From contig JADGJA010000230.1 of the NCBI GenBank assembly GCA_027596035.1, forward strand, positions 1-28,862: a stretch of 28,862 nucleotides of DNA. The letters run 5' to 3'. Below are positions 20,848 to 28,862 of this stretch, piece after piece. A program made the translations under genes and the position numbers. The DNA is from Thoreauomyces humboldtii (lineage: Eukaryota; Chytridiomycota; Chytridiomycetes; Spizellomycetales; Powellomycetaceae). The stretch's first letter is position 1. Each line of letters opens with the position of its first letter. A model generated the notes under the pieces. The model saw only the letters and a list, made by a program, of their open reading frames with translations. It was not told where the DNA came from and searched no databases.

Positions 20848-22136
20848 TCAAGTCTCCGGCCCAGTTTTCTTCACGCCGCCAGTGCCCTCCTCCATGGGGC
20901 CGGCAAACGTCGTCTCGTCCTCCGGACGATGACTGTGACGGTGACGGGACGACGAGGAAGAAGCTTTACCATCCGACCGGTGCCGTGAACGTTCATGCTC
21001 TCGACCACTGCCCTGCTGCTGTTCGAGTTGTCTTCGGAGCTCGTCCCGTTCGCGAGCGATGCTCGCACGATCCTGCGCCAAGTGTTCGAGCGTTTCAATG
21101 TAGTCGATGGCTGAGGTGGAAGGGCATCGAGTCAGTACGGGCGCTCAGCGCTCAGTTGGCGCTACATTTCCCTACCTTTCGCCAGGACCTCCCACTTGCT
21201 CGCTTTCGATCCCTTGAAAGATTCCTGGGGCAACGCCGCCCTCAGGTCATCGAAAAGATCCTTCATCTCGTTTCGTCGCCTCCGTTCCGCCAGCTTGTGC
21301 ACGACCCGAAGTTGCGGAGACCGCGAATATGGATGCATCCCACCGGCCCCCAATTCGGTAAGGTGGTGATGATTGCGGACGAGCGCGTCAGGTGGGACAC
21401 GAGGAGACGTCGCGGTCGAAGTCGACGGGGTGGAAGACGACGATGGGAGGGGTTTTGGCGGACGGTGGACAATTGCAGATTGAATCGATCCTGTGTCGAA
21501 ACTTCTCTCCGATGAGCCTCCGCCAGAAGAAGAGTCGAACGACCCATTGCGCTCCGGTCGGGCAGCGTGCGGTAGGCCCCGCATTGGTTGAGCCGGCGCA
21601 GACTCCCGGTGATATTCAGCTACATCCATACGATCGGCTTCCGCGGCCGGCGCGAAACTGGATGTGTGAGGATGACTGGATTGCAAGTAGAAATGATGAG
21701 CTCTCCGCTATGTTTTTCCCACGCAGCATCGGATCCCTTCGCACCTATTGGTTCGTAAGAGCGGCCCGCCACTCTCCGGAAAGCGAGGTATCGGTGGGAG
21801 CTTTACGGTTTGCGCCAGATGTGAGTTGCTTCCTTCGTAGCTGATAGTAACGCTCCGCGTCCCAGCTGTCGGGGCAGATTGAGCGACGCTTCCTGTCGTC
21901 GAGAGTGGTGATGATAGGATTGTAGATTGGTATCGAGGTATCGGGAGTGGGAGGACGGGATGATGTCGTGGCTGTTGGTAAAGATGTTGTTGTTGGGCAG
22001 TCGTATGTTGTGAGAGCGCCTGATGATGGTATCCAGATGGTTGCGGAGGAGGAAGAGTGAAGACCCTCCGTTCGTCTAGTTCCATGACGCTCCTTCGATT
22101 CTTTTCGTCGCTTCCTATCATGCTTTGGGATGACAT
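20848..22136 (-). CDS. bHLH-leucine zipper transcription factor
   Basis: Exons are 22136-21745, 21675-21176 and 21110-20848 (384 aa). Introns are 21676-21744 (phase 2) and 21111-21175. The N-terminal 250 residues are disordered, with Gln/His- and Ser/Pro-rich stretches. The basic region [14 protein letters not shown] (about 255-268) has the His257-Glu261-Arg265 triad that reads CACGTG E-boxes in Myc/Max/USF-type proteins. The helix-loop-helix follows ([12 protein letters not shown], loop with [23 protein letters not shown]), running into a heptad-like [19 protein letters not shown] zipper. The C-terminal tail is Ser/His/Arg-rich. The intron falls in helix 2, a common bHLH position. The first in-frame ATG of the open frame is at 22136; the frame stays open upstream, so an extra 5' exon is possible. 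Close relatives could be Ino4-, Cbf1- or USF-like; target genes are unknown. Confidence 0.87.
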
Positions 22137-23586
22137 TGAGGCTCCCGAGGAGAACGGCGTTTGCAAACCCTGGCTCTGCGGCGACAAGACGGCAATCGAG
22201 AGAATTGGGGCGGGACGCGAGCGCGGGCCCGATGGTAGCCTCCCCTACATAAGGTTCGACGTCGCGCCCGCCGTACCTCGCGGCCGCTGAACGAGATGTT
22301 GTTGATATGACATGAGCGGCCCTGCCCGGACGGCCGTGCTTTTCTCGGGCGTCTCAGTCTCTGACGATCTGTCACAGTGCTCACGCCTCGTGCTGTCCAA
22401 AAATTTCGCTCGTTTTGGAACGAAGCCGCAAAGCATGCGCCTGTCCCCCAAGTGACTTTCCACTCCACGTTGCGAGAAGTGGTGGCCCTAACCAGACACA
22501 AGGTTGCCAGGAAAACGAACCTTCCCTTCTGCTTCCCTTCGCAGAAACCACCAAGCTTGCCCGCTGTTGCAACTTGCCAGGCTGCCAGGGTCGTGTTGTA
22601 CCTTGTGTTCACCTTATAGCGGCGCCTTCCCGCCTTCCCGCCTGCCAGCCTGCTTCCAGGGCCACCAGCGCTTCGGGGCCTTGATTTCATCGATGGGTTT
22701 TTAAAGGTACAACAACCATAGCTATCTCGGTTCGATTCCACGTGCCGATTGGGGCAAATCGAGATTCGAGGGGAAAGGTACCGAGATGCGAACCATCGTC
22801 CAGTCCCATCTGCAAGGGAACGGAAGACCTGAAGCTTTCCGGAGGGGACAACAGGCACCTCCAGCACCTCCAGCAAGGCGGAGGGCCGGAAACGCTGAGA
22901 GGGGCAGGGGGAGGGGTAGAGGCAGAGGACGGGGTAGAGGCAGAGGCAGAGGCAGAGGCAGAATACCTCCGGGGTAGTTAGCGCTACTCCTCACTTACTT
23001 CAATTGTACCGAGATGCCGGCATCTAAATCTGTACCGAGGGGTGTATCGATCGAAGAAACGTGTGAACGCAAGAGGAGATGGCGAGCGGTCAGGGCCGTG
23101 CCGTCGGTGACGACCTCACGCCTTCGAGCAAGCGCAAAGAAAACAACCAAGGCAATCGCCGCGGCGACGTGACCGTCGTGCCCCTGCGGTAGACGCTGTA
23201 CAAATCGCAGGAGGTCGGGAATGGTGATGGGAAGGTTTTGACGTAAGATACGAGGAGCTTGATTGGACTGTGCAATAGAAAGAAGACGAAGGCGCTGAGG
23301 CGGTAAGGTGGGCAGGGAACAGCCTGCGGCCGTGTGTACATCGCGGAGTGAGCCTCTCTCTCTGATATGTCCGCAAGAACCAATATGGAGCAGCACAGCC
23401 TCCCCCGTCATTCGCATCGTTGGTGACGAGCGACGACCCGAACTTTCGAAGCGCACGCATCTTGTCAAGTCTTGACCTTCCCAATCCGCAAAGGGTACGT
23501 GGTGGGTATGCCGTGCTTCCAATCACCGTGTTTCAATTCTAACAAATACACCTAGCACATAACCCATTGATCGCTGCCGGTGCAAG
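22137..23586. promoter_or_regulatory. Long divergent intergenic region between the bHLH and TLC genes
   Basis: No gene could be supported in these 1450 bp. They contain a CACGTG E-box at 22739-22744 (about 600 bp upstream of the bHLH start, permitting but not proving autoregulation), a CTATAAGG word in minus-strand sense at about 22612-22619, C/T-rich CTTCCCGC repeats at about 22625-22650 and a purine-rich microsatellite at 22896-22973. Such length suggests complex regulation of the transcription factor. Confidence 0.35.
22896..22973. repeat. Purine-rich GGCAGA microsatellite
   Basis: GGCAGA-type hexamers (with GGGGTAGA and GGGGCAG variants) are repeated head to tail and form a near-pure purine tract on the plus strand. 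A small plus-strand frame through it (22786-22977) would encode alternating Arg-Gly, but this is a property of the repeat, not evidence for a gene. Confidence 0.8.
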
Positions 23587-24537
23587 ATGTCGGACCCGTC
23601 GCACGACCCACCGCCGACCCTGCTCAAGACGTTGACTTCTCCTCTCGTTCTTGCCTCGTTCGCTGCCCATGCCACGTTACACGCTGCCACGTCTCTCGTC
23701 CTTCTCAAGACCACGACTCTCTCGCAATCACTGAGCCCCAGCGACATCATCATGATCGCGGAGAAGGTTCCCTCCACGATTTCAGCCCTTGTCACGTCCA
23801 TCCCGTCCCTCCACATGCAGTTGTCCGACTGGCCCTGGCGCGAGGATGTTCTTCGGCCGTATCCTGCTCTGCTTGACTCGATCCTGGCGCAGCACATCGG
23901 ATACACCTTATATAACGTTGGAATCATGTGGATCGTCGGCGGTCAGCATCCAAGTGCCTGGATCCACCATCTTCTTGGGGTGCTCGGAACATCGCTCATG
24001 AGGCACTACAAGCTTGCGGCATTCTTCCCAGCCGTCTTCCTGCCCACCGAGTTGACGGTCGTCGCGACCAACGCTCTTTGGGTCCTCGCCAAGCTCGGAC
24101 GGACACACACCAAGGCGTACTCCGCGTGGACGTGGATCCGTGCAGCCCTGTTCTGCGGGATCCGAGCGCCCGCGGGAGTCTGTGGTCTTCTGTACGCGCT
24201 GCGCGTGGTCGCGAAGCAAAGACACGCCGCGCAGGTCAAGAACGAGACGGCGAGCGGGGAGGAGACGAGGAGGACGACGGCATCGGAGGGTTCGATGGCT
24301 CCCACCCGAGCAAAGGACCCGGGTTCCCTGTGGACCCAGATGACGAGGCTCCCGGCTCTCGTGTGGATCCTCACGGTCATCAATTACGCGGCCTTCTCGG
24401 GGTTGAACATATACTGGACCCGGCTTGTGATTCTCGCGCTGAAGCGCAGGGTGTACGGGGCGAGAAACCTGGGTCTCGATGGGCTCGTTGCTCCGCCGAA
24501 GGCATCCCGCGCGGCGGTGGGCATCCATCACATCTGA
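23587..24537 (+). CDS. TLC-domain (TRAM-LAG1-CLN8) multi-pass membrane protein
   Basis: This is an intronless 316-aa ORF with ATG in good context (AAGATGTCG). Hydrophobic segments lie at about 13-40, 93-118, 124-140, 143-170, 182-209 and 253-286. The conserved TLC feature is the WIHHLLGVLG stretch (His127, His128) following a membrane segment, then RHYKLAAFFPAVFLPTELT (about 139-157), where TLCD/TMEM56-type proteins carry a similar E-x-S/T segment. A polar loop at 209-250 precedes the last helix. TLC proteins include ceramide synthases and lipid-sensing ER, Golgi or plasma-membrane proteins. The ceramide-synthase Lag1 motif is absent, so a TLCD4-like role in membrane composition is more likely. 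Substrate and exact location are unknown. Confidence 0.7.
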   Translation: MSDPSHDPPPTLLKTLTSPLVLASFAAHATLHAATSLVLLKTTTLSQSLSPSDIIMIAEKVPSTISALVTSIPSLHMQLSDWPWREDVLRPYPALLDSILAQHIGYTLYNVGIMWIVGGQHPSAWIHHLLGVLGTSLMRHYKLAAFFPAVFLPTELTVVATNALWVLAKLGRTHTKAYSAWTWIRAALFCGIRAPAGVCGLLYALRVVAKQRHAAQVKNETASGEETRRTTASEGSMAPTRAKDPGSLWTQMTRLPALVWILTVINYAAFSGLNIYWTRLVILALKRRVYGARNLGLDGLVAPPKASRAAVGIHHI

Positions 24538-24805
24538 TTGCAGTCATGGAGAATATAAATTTCTCAAGAAAGCGGCAGAGAGCAAGGCACAGAGCAGCTG
24601 CATATGCTTCGCTTTACTCCATGGGGCAATTGTCCCAGTTCGGAAGGGGTCGACGCGGGGTCAGGGGTTCGGTGTCGGACATCTTTCGGACGCCTTCGGA
24701 TGCCTTCCGGACATTCCTTCCAAAAAGTTATTCAGGAGCCTCGGTCGCCCGGAACCTTGAGTACAAACAGCATTACCTTGTCGAACCTCTGCAAACTCAT
24801 ACGCC
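24538..24805 (+). promoter_or_regulatory. Short intergenic region upstream of the RGG-LRR gene
   Basis: These 268 bp separate two genes on the same strand. A TCGGACGCCTTCGGATGCCTTCCGGAC stretch around 24688-24714 repeats a CCTTCGGA-like word. No gene was seen. Confidence 0.3.
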
Positions 24806-26465
24806 ATGGCACGCCCTCCCTCTCCAGCCCGTCCCGCCGTGAGAGAGCTAACTATCGAAGAGTGCGTCCTTGGGGCGGGACAGCCGACGCCGACACCGCG
24901 CGGCCGTGGTCGTGGAGGTCGTGGAGGTCGTGGAGGTCGTGGAGGTCGTGGAGGGTTCGGAAGTCGCGGTGGCGGCTACTCTAAGAAAAGAAAGCAGGAT
25001 AAGCAACCAGGATACGAACCTCCTCCGCCTCGAGGCCTTGGGGTGTTTTACGAGGAACGGCTCAGCACGAGCAACCTGGACGGAGTCCTGCGCAACAAAC
25101 AATATGTCAAACCCAAAGTAGCGTTGAAAGGAGCTGATGGAGAGGTTGGGAGGAGGCTAGGCGACGTGCTCCGAAAGGAAAGAGGACCGGATGCTGTTCC
25201 CACGTGAGTGGCCGGATCCAACTGGCGATTTCAAGATCACAACGGAGAAGCCCTGATGAATTTGCTTTCTTGGGATTCACGTGGGTTCCGTGGAATATAG
25301 CTTGATCGACTACTGTCTGCTCTCCGTGATCCGAAACCAATCCCTCGTCACCTCGTTCGAGTCCGTCCCGTACGAATCCTGCGGTCGTCCCCTCCTCTCC
25401 CTGCTCCGCACCCTCCGCGCCGTCCCCCATCCATCCCTTCTCGCCGCCCTGCTCGACGAGTATCCGACCGACATCCTCACGGCGGGCAACGACCGTCTCA
25501 CGCTTCGCGACTCGCGCATCGCACGATCGTCCGACGACCCGTTCTGGAGACGGATGGGCGTGGTGGGGCGATTCTTGGTCCACCTCGACCTCAGACGAAC
25601 GGACGTGACGGACGCCACGTGCGCGACCATCGCGGCTGCCGGTCTGAATGCACTTCAGGTCCTGGACATCAGCGAGACGAGCGTAGGAGACCTGGGCCTC
25701 GCGGCGTTGGTGCGACCCGCCCTGTACGGGTTGGAAGGGAACATGAAGGTCCGGACCCTGGGACTGTGTCGAACGCGGGTGACGCGTGAGGGACTGGCGG
25801 TCGTCCGAAACGCGCCGGGTCTCGTCGGAGTGGATCTGACGGGGACGTTGGTGGTCACGGACGATCTCGCGTGGGACGGATGGGTGCGGTTGCCTGACCG
25901 GGTTCCCGTCCTGTGCTGCAAGGACCCTGCCGAGCTGTCGTTGCGGGACGTGGTGGTCGCGACGGGTAAGGCCGCGGGCGCGGCGAATCCGATCGTCATG
26001 CACGGACGGATCACTGCGGGTTGGAGGATTCCACGGGCTGCCGGTGACTGGAACGAGATCTGGCATTGCGTAAAGGGCGTCCGTTTCGGTGACGCGATAC
26101 GGTCCACCTCAGAGGAAATGGACGACGATCCTCCGGTCAAAGGGGAGGACGAAGCCGGACCGCTCAAAACCTTTCGACTGATCCGGACTTCTGTGAACGT
26201 CGGATCGGGTGCGTCCACTAAATCCGTGCTGCCCATCTCGGAAGGCCGGATTGCCATCAAGCGAAGAGCGGCGACGTTCGACGAGGATGGGACCGTTAGC
26301 GACTTGTTACTGGGGACCATGGAGGAGGCTGCGACGCAGGCGTCGACGAAGCGGGTAGTTGGACCTGCTTCAGCTTCATCGGGTGGCGCTCACCTTTCAG
26401 CGCTTATCTCAAGCACCAGACGCGTACCGCTGGGGATACTTCGGTTGCAATCTTATTCTAAATGA
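24806..26465 (+). CDS. RGG-box protein with leucine-rich-repeat (RNI-like) domain, function unknown
   Basis: Exons are 24806-25203 and 25301-26465, joined in phase 2 (520 aa). The 97-bp intron has a GTGAGT donor and a GAATATAG acceptor. The N-terminus carries an RGG box (about 33-57, GRGGRGG repeats then FGSRGGGY), typical of RNA-binding or methylated proteins, followed by basic KKRKQDK that could act as a nuclear signal. From about 134 comes LIDYCLLSVIRNQSLV and an LRR-type region with VHLDLRRTDVTD, LQVLDISETSVGDLGL and RTLGLCRTRVTREGL, the recurring L-x-x-L-x-L-x-x-T/N pattern of RNI-like repeats (about 215-310). The C-terminal 200 residues have acidic and basic low-complexity segments. I recognise no named family; an RNA-linked or nuclear adaptor role is only inference. 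Confidence 0.75.
24899..24955. repeat. 9-bp minisatellite encoding the RGG box
   Basis: About five copies of GGTCGTGGA lie in tandem, in frame, each giving Gly-Arg-Gly. Copies are nearly identical at third positions, so copy number is probably polymorphic. Confidence 0.85.
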
Positions 26466-26605
26466 AGATCCACTACTGGAGATTGTTTCGTGGGTAACGT
26501 GATGTGATTGGTGCAGGAATAACTGGAATATGTATGTACATGAAGGAGATGCTAACTTGAAAAAAAGTACGCCTAGGACGGGTGGTCCGGGATGGTCCGA
26601 GCAGT

Positions 26606-28084
26606 CTACATGCATCGTTTGGCCTTCAAGTGCCTGTGAAGGGCATCGCTGCGGGTGAACGTCGTGGAGCAGTTCGAGCACTCGTAAGGCTTGAAGTTCG
26701 AATTGTGAGTGGACGTGTGGCGTTTCAAGTCCTGTCGACGAACGAACGCCCTGTCGCACGTGGAGCAGACGTGGTTTCGCTCGGCGCGATGAAGCCTGGC
26801 GTGGGACTTTAGGCTAGCCAGCTTTTCGAAGAGCTTGCCGCAGACGCACTTGAAGCGAGTGTTCGACGCTGCAACGCTGTCAGACTGGGGATGTGGTGTG
26901 GCGGCGTGGTCGCCCGCTGTCGAGGAGAAGGACGATTCGACGTCGATGTAGGATTGGAAGTTGGGCGGGAACGAGCCCATGGAAACCTCGGATGGATCGT
27001 AGAGGTCCATCTCCGAGAGGGACACGACCATCCCTGCCTCGTCGATCGTGGTGGGTTCCCCCGACGTTGGATCGATGAAGGCTGGTATCTCGATGGGCTC
27101 CGTCCCGGGGTCCTCGTTGACAAATATGTACTGCTTGTTGCTGTGGGCCGAGCTGGGCGTGACGGGTGAGGGCGTGCTTGGCGTCCCTGGAATGGCGGGA
27201 GACGGCAGGGAACAGGGCAGCATCGTCATGTTCAGATTCTGCATCGAAGCATGAGTGAACACTGCTGCTGGGGTGGCGAACATGGACGACGAGGCGGAAT
27301 CCGGGAGGAAAGGAACAGAAAATCTTCTGGACATTGCTCCGCTGAAGTAAGAGTTGGTGGACGACATGTTCGTAGGAGTCGCCGAGTGAGGAGCAGGGGA
27401 CCACAGTGGAGGCGGGCCGAGAGCAGCAGAGTGTGGCTGGTAGAACGCATCGGTCTCAGTGGTCAGAAAGCTGGCCGGTTGCATGCTCTGCTGCATCTGC
27501 AAGACGCGGTCTGATGGCCTTGCATAGGGACTGAAAGCTGAGACAGACGCCCTTCGTCCCGTGAAGGACATTTGCTGCGAAGAAGCTATGGTCGGTACGA
27601 CGGGCAAGCTTTTTCGGTGACCTGTCGTGACGACAATGGGATGAAGGTTGTTGTGCGCACGTCGTGGAGCCTCGGTGTTTGAACGGATGATAGGGCAAGC
27701 TGGAAGGAGATTGGTATCATATTGCGGTGATGTCCATGGAATGTCGTGGTGCTGGAGCTGCTCGAGCGGCAGGAGGTAGGTCTGCGCAGCCATCACTTGC
27801 TGGGACGGACTGCAAGGTGGACTTAGCAGAGACAGCGACTCCATGCGGGAGAGCTCCTCCTGTTGGTCGAGGGTCGAATGCCCCGAACTGTAGCCTTCAT
27901 CGACAAGGGAGGATGCCGCGCTGGATCTCCGACGGTCGTGGTAGGCGTGCTTGGCCAACGGGAGGGGTAGGTAAGATGAGTCTGGGACGTAGGTCGTTGT
28001 GAGCTGCGAGCCAAAAAAGAGACCGGTGTCGAAATGTTCTTGAACGGGTGTGATGACCCTCGGGGAGGTCAAAGCTGCAGCCAT
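26606..28084 (-). CDS. C2H2 zinc-finger transcription factor with three C-terminal fingers
   Basis: This is an intronless 492-aa ORF; ATG at 28084, stop at 26606-26608. Residues 1-400 are disordered, rich in Ser, Pro and Gln, with a short acidic patch (SEMDLYDPSEVSMGSF) suitable as an activation region. Three fingers close the protein. Finger 1 (411-432) is CVC at 413/415 with His428/His432, so the Cys pair has one residue fewer than the usual C-x2-C. Finger 2 is C440/C443 with H456/H460 (recognition helix VRRQDLKRH). Finger 3 is C469/C472 with H485 and C491, a C2HC form ending the protein (TRSDALHRHLKAKRC). The RRQDLKRH and TRSDALHRH helices resemble Crz1/Azf1-class and Msn-class fungal factors. 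DNA target and regulator are unknown. Confidence 0.85.
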   Translation of the reverse strand: MAAALTSPRVITPVQEHFDTGLFFGSQLTTTYVPDSSYLPLPLAKHAYHDRRRSSAASSLVDEGYSSGHSTLDQQEELSRMESLSLLSPPCSPSQQVMAAQTYLLPLEQLQHHDIPWTSPQYDTNLLPACPIIRSNTEAPRRAHNNLHPIVVTTGHRKSLPVVPTIASSQQMSFTGRRASVSAFSPYARPSDRVLQMQQSMQPASFLTTETDAFYQPHSAALGPPPLWSPAPHSATPTNMSSTNSYFSGAMSRRFSVPFLPDSASSSMFATPAAVFTHASMQNLNMTMLPCSLPSPAIPGTPSTPSPVTPSSAHSNKQYIFVNEDPGTEPIEIPAFIDPTSGEPTTIDEAGMVVSLSEMDLYDPSEVSMGSFPPNFQSYIDVESSFSSTAGDHAATPHPQSDSVAASNTRFKCVCGKLFEKLASLKSHARLHRAERNHVCSTCDRAFVRRQDLKRHTSTHNSNFKPYECSNCSTTFTRSDALHRHLKAKRCM

Positions 28085-28862
28085 GGTGTACAGTCGGGAG
28101 TAGCAGAGCAGGAGGTGGTGGGAGGAGTGAACAACGGGACAGAGGGGAACGATGGAGGCGCGATGCCTTTAGGTGCCGGGAGCGGGAATCTCGGTGAGAT
28201 GAGCGTGCAGTATGGAGAGGAAGGAGAAAGAAGAGAGGAGGGAGGGAGAGACAGAGAGACTGTTAACCTTGCGGCCAATCCCCAATTGTAACATCTCGTC
28301 AAGCTTTCCCAGGGCTCGGGGCCAAGCATTCAACACGAAGAGCAGAGCGTTTGTTGTGCGAGCGAAGACGGCTGGAAGAAGGTGTTCAAGCGCGTCGTTG
28401 GTGCTTCCCTCCCCCCGTTGTGTGTCGGCCGTTCACGCGTTCGTTTCACCCTTGGCTCCCTCCCTCCTTTCATATGAGCCGCTGTCGAGGGTCACTCATC
28501 ATCGGTCGCCGGGGGGCCCTGATCCTCGCAGCCCAACAAGTAATAAACCGGCGAGTTGGCCCTCCGGCTGGGAAAAGGCTTCGGCTTAATTGTTGAACGA
28601 GATGAGATTGAAAAAAAAAAACACGACACAGTCATCTACGGCCAGTCATCGTCGAGTTGTCGAGCTTGTGACCTCCAGTCCTATGCGAGCTTCCTGCTTA
28701 GACGCTGCCGACGCCAAGGAACTTGCTTGCCTTGAGGACAAAGGCGAACCATAGCATCATGCACCAATGCTCGGGCTCCTTAGTCAAGGCCAGAAAGACT
28801 TTTCTGCCACAAAAAAGACCGCTCAACGGGTTTTTAATTTTACGCGCTTTACATGTATGTAC
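28085..28862 (-). promoter_or_regulatory. Upstream region of the C2H2 gene, to the window edge
   Basis: No gene was seen. In minus-strand sense, 28210-28262 is a C/T-rich tract (CTCTCTCTGTCTCTCCCTC-like), typical of fungal promoters or leaders. An A11 run lies at about 28609-28619 in the plus sense. Only short unsupported frames are present. Confidence 0.4.

Noticed and set aside
22728..22738. tRNA B-box-like GGTTCGATTCC
   Set aside because: The flanking bases do not form a five-pair T-stem, and no acceptor stem or anticodon arm is found upstream.
22118..22876. 252-codon minus-strand frame upstream of the bHLH gene
   Set aside because: Low-complexity Arg-rich translation with no motif; it overlaps the bHLH start in another frame and lies in promoter-like sequence.
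22786..22977. Small Arg-Gly-repeat protein on the plus strand
   Set aside because: The RG run is produced by the GGCAGA microsatellite; no conserved flank and no start support.
10422..25283. Enrichment of CACGTG E-boxes across the window (seen near 10422, 12011, 14460, 14613, 22739, 25201 and 25278)
   Set aside because: About eight are expected by chance in 28.9 kb at roughly 54% GC, and two arise from the duplicated segment, so there is no enrichment.
25107..26066. 319-codon minus-strand open frame
   Set aside because: Antisense to the LRR exon, with Arg/His/Asp-rich composition and no domain.

Overview
The window reads as nuclear DNA of a fungus, most likely a zoosporic (flagellated, chytrid-grade) lineage. 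Genes are dense, on both strands, and cut by short introns of about 55-105 bp with GTRNGT-type donors, CTRAC-like branch points and pyrimidine-AG acceptors. Fungal flavour comes from a full-length Sec2-type Rab GEF with the fungal C-terminal region, a Djp1/Caj1-type DnaJ-X protein and a Dnf1/2-type flippase. The flagellated suggestion comes from two genes whose families are tied to cilia in other eukaryotes: a clear CDK20 (CCRK/LF2) kinase and a complete Tubby-domain protein. Species cannot be named from sequence alone.

Layout: 1-600 (-) is the 5' part of a small single-pass membrane protein running off the left edge. It diverges from YJU2 (913-1989, +, splicing factor). Then SEC2 (2452-4608, +), a nine-exon Tubby-like gene (4896-6535, +) and a beta-TrCP-like F-box/WD40 gene (7098-8876, +). 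The last converges on CDK20 (8999-10340, -), followed by a DnaJ-X co-chaperone with an N-terminal Cys4 motif (10620-12488, -). Region 12489-15249 is the odd part of the window. It holds a two-copy tandem duplication of a ~600 bp unit (13410-14013 and 14014-~14560) with a 79-bp perfectly conserved, hairpin-forming core, next to two copies of a short stretch that can be read as the end of a vicinal-oxygen-chelate (glyoxalase-like) domain and a well-formed intron. Then come a P4-ATPase phospholipid flippase (15250-20377, -), a bHLH-zipper transcription factor (20848-22136, -), a TLC-domain membrane protein (23587-24537, +), an RGG plus leucine-rich-repeat protein (24806-26465, +) and a three-finger C2H2 transcription factor (26606-28084, -).

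No shared pathway is evident across the whole window, as is usual for fungi. Loose functional themes are post-Golgi and membrane traffic (Sec2 GEF, flippase, phosphoinositide-binding Tubby domain, TLC protein), flagellum-linked regulation (CDK20, Tubby) and transcription or splicing (YJU2, bHLH, C2H2). Exon structures were assembled by hand from splice signals, reading-frame continuity and family alignment from memory. They close in frame for every multi-exon gene listed, but no search was run. No rRNA, tRNA, CRISPR array or intact transposon was found.
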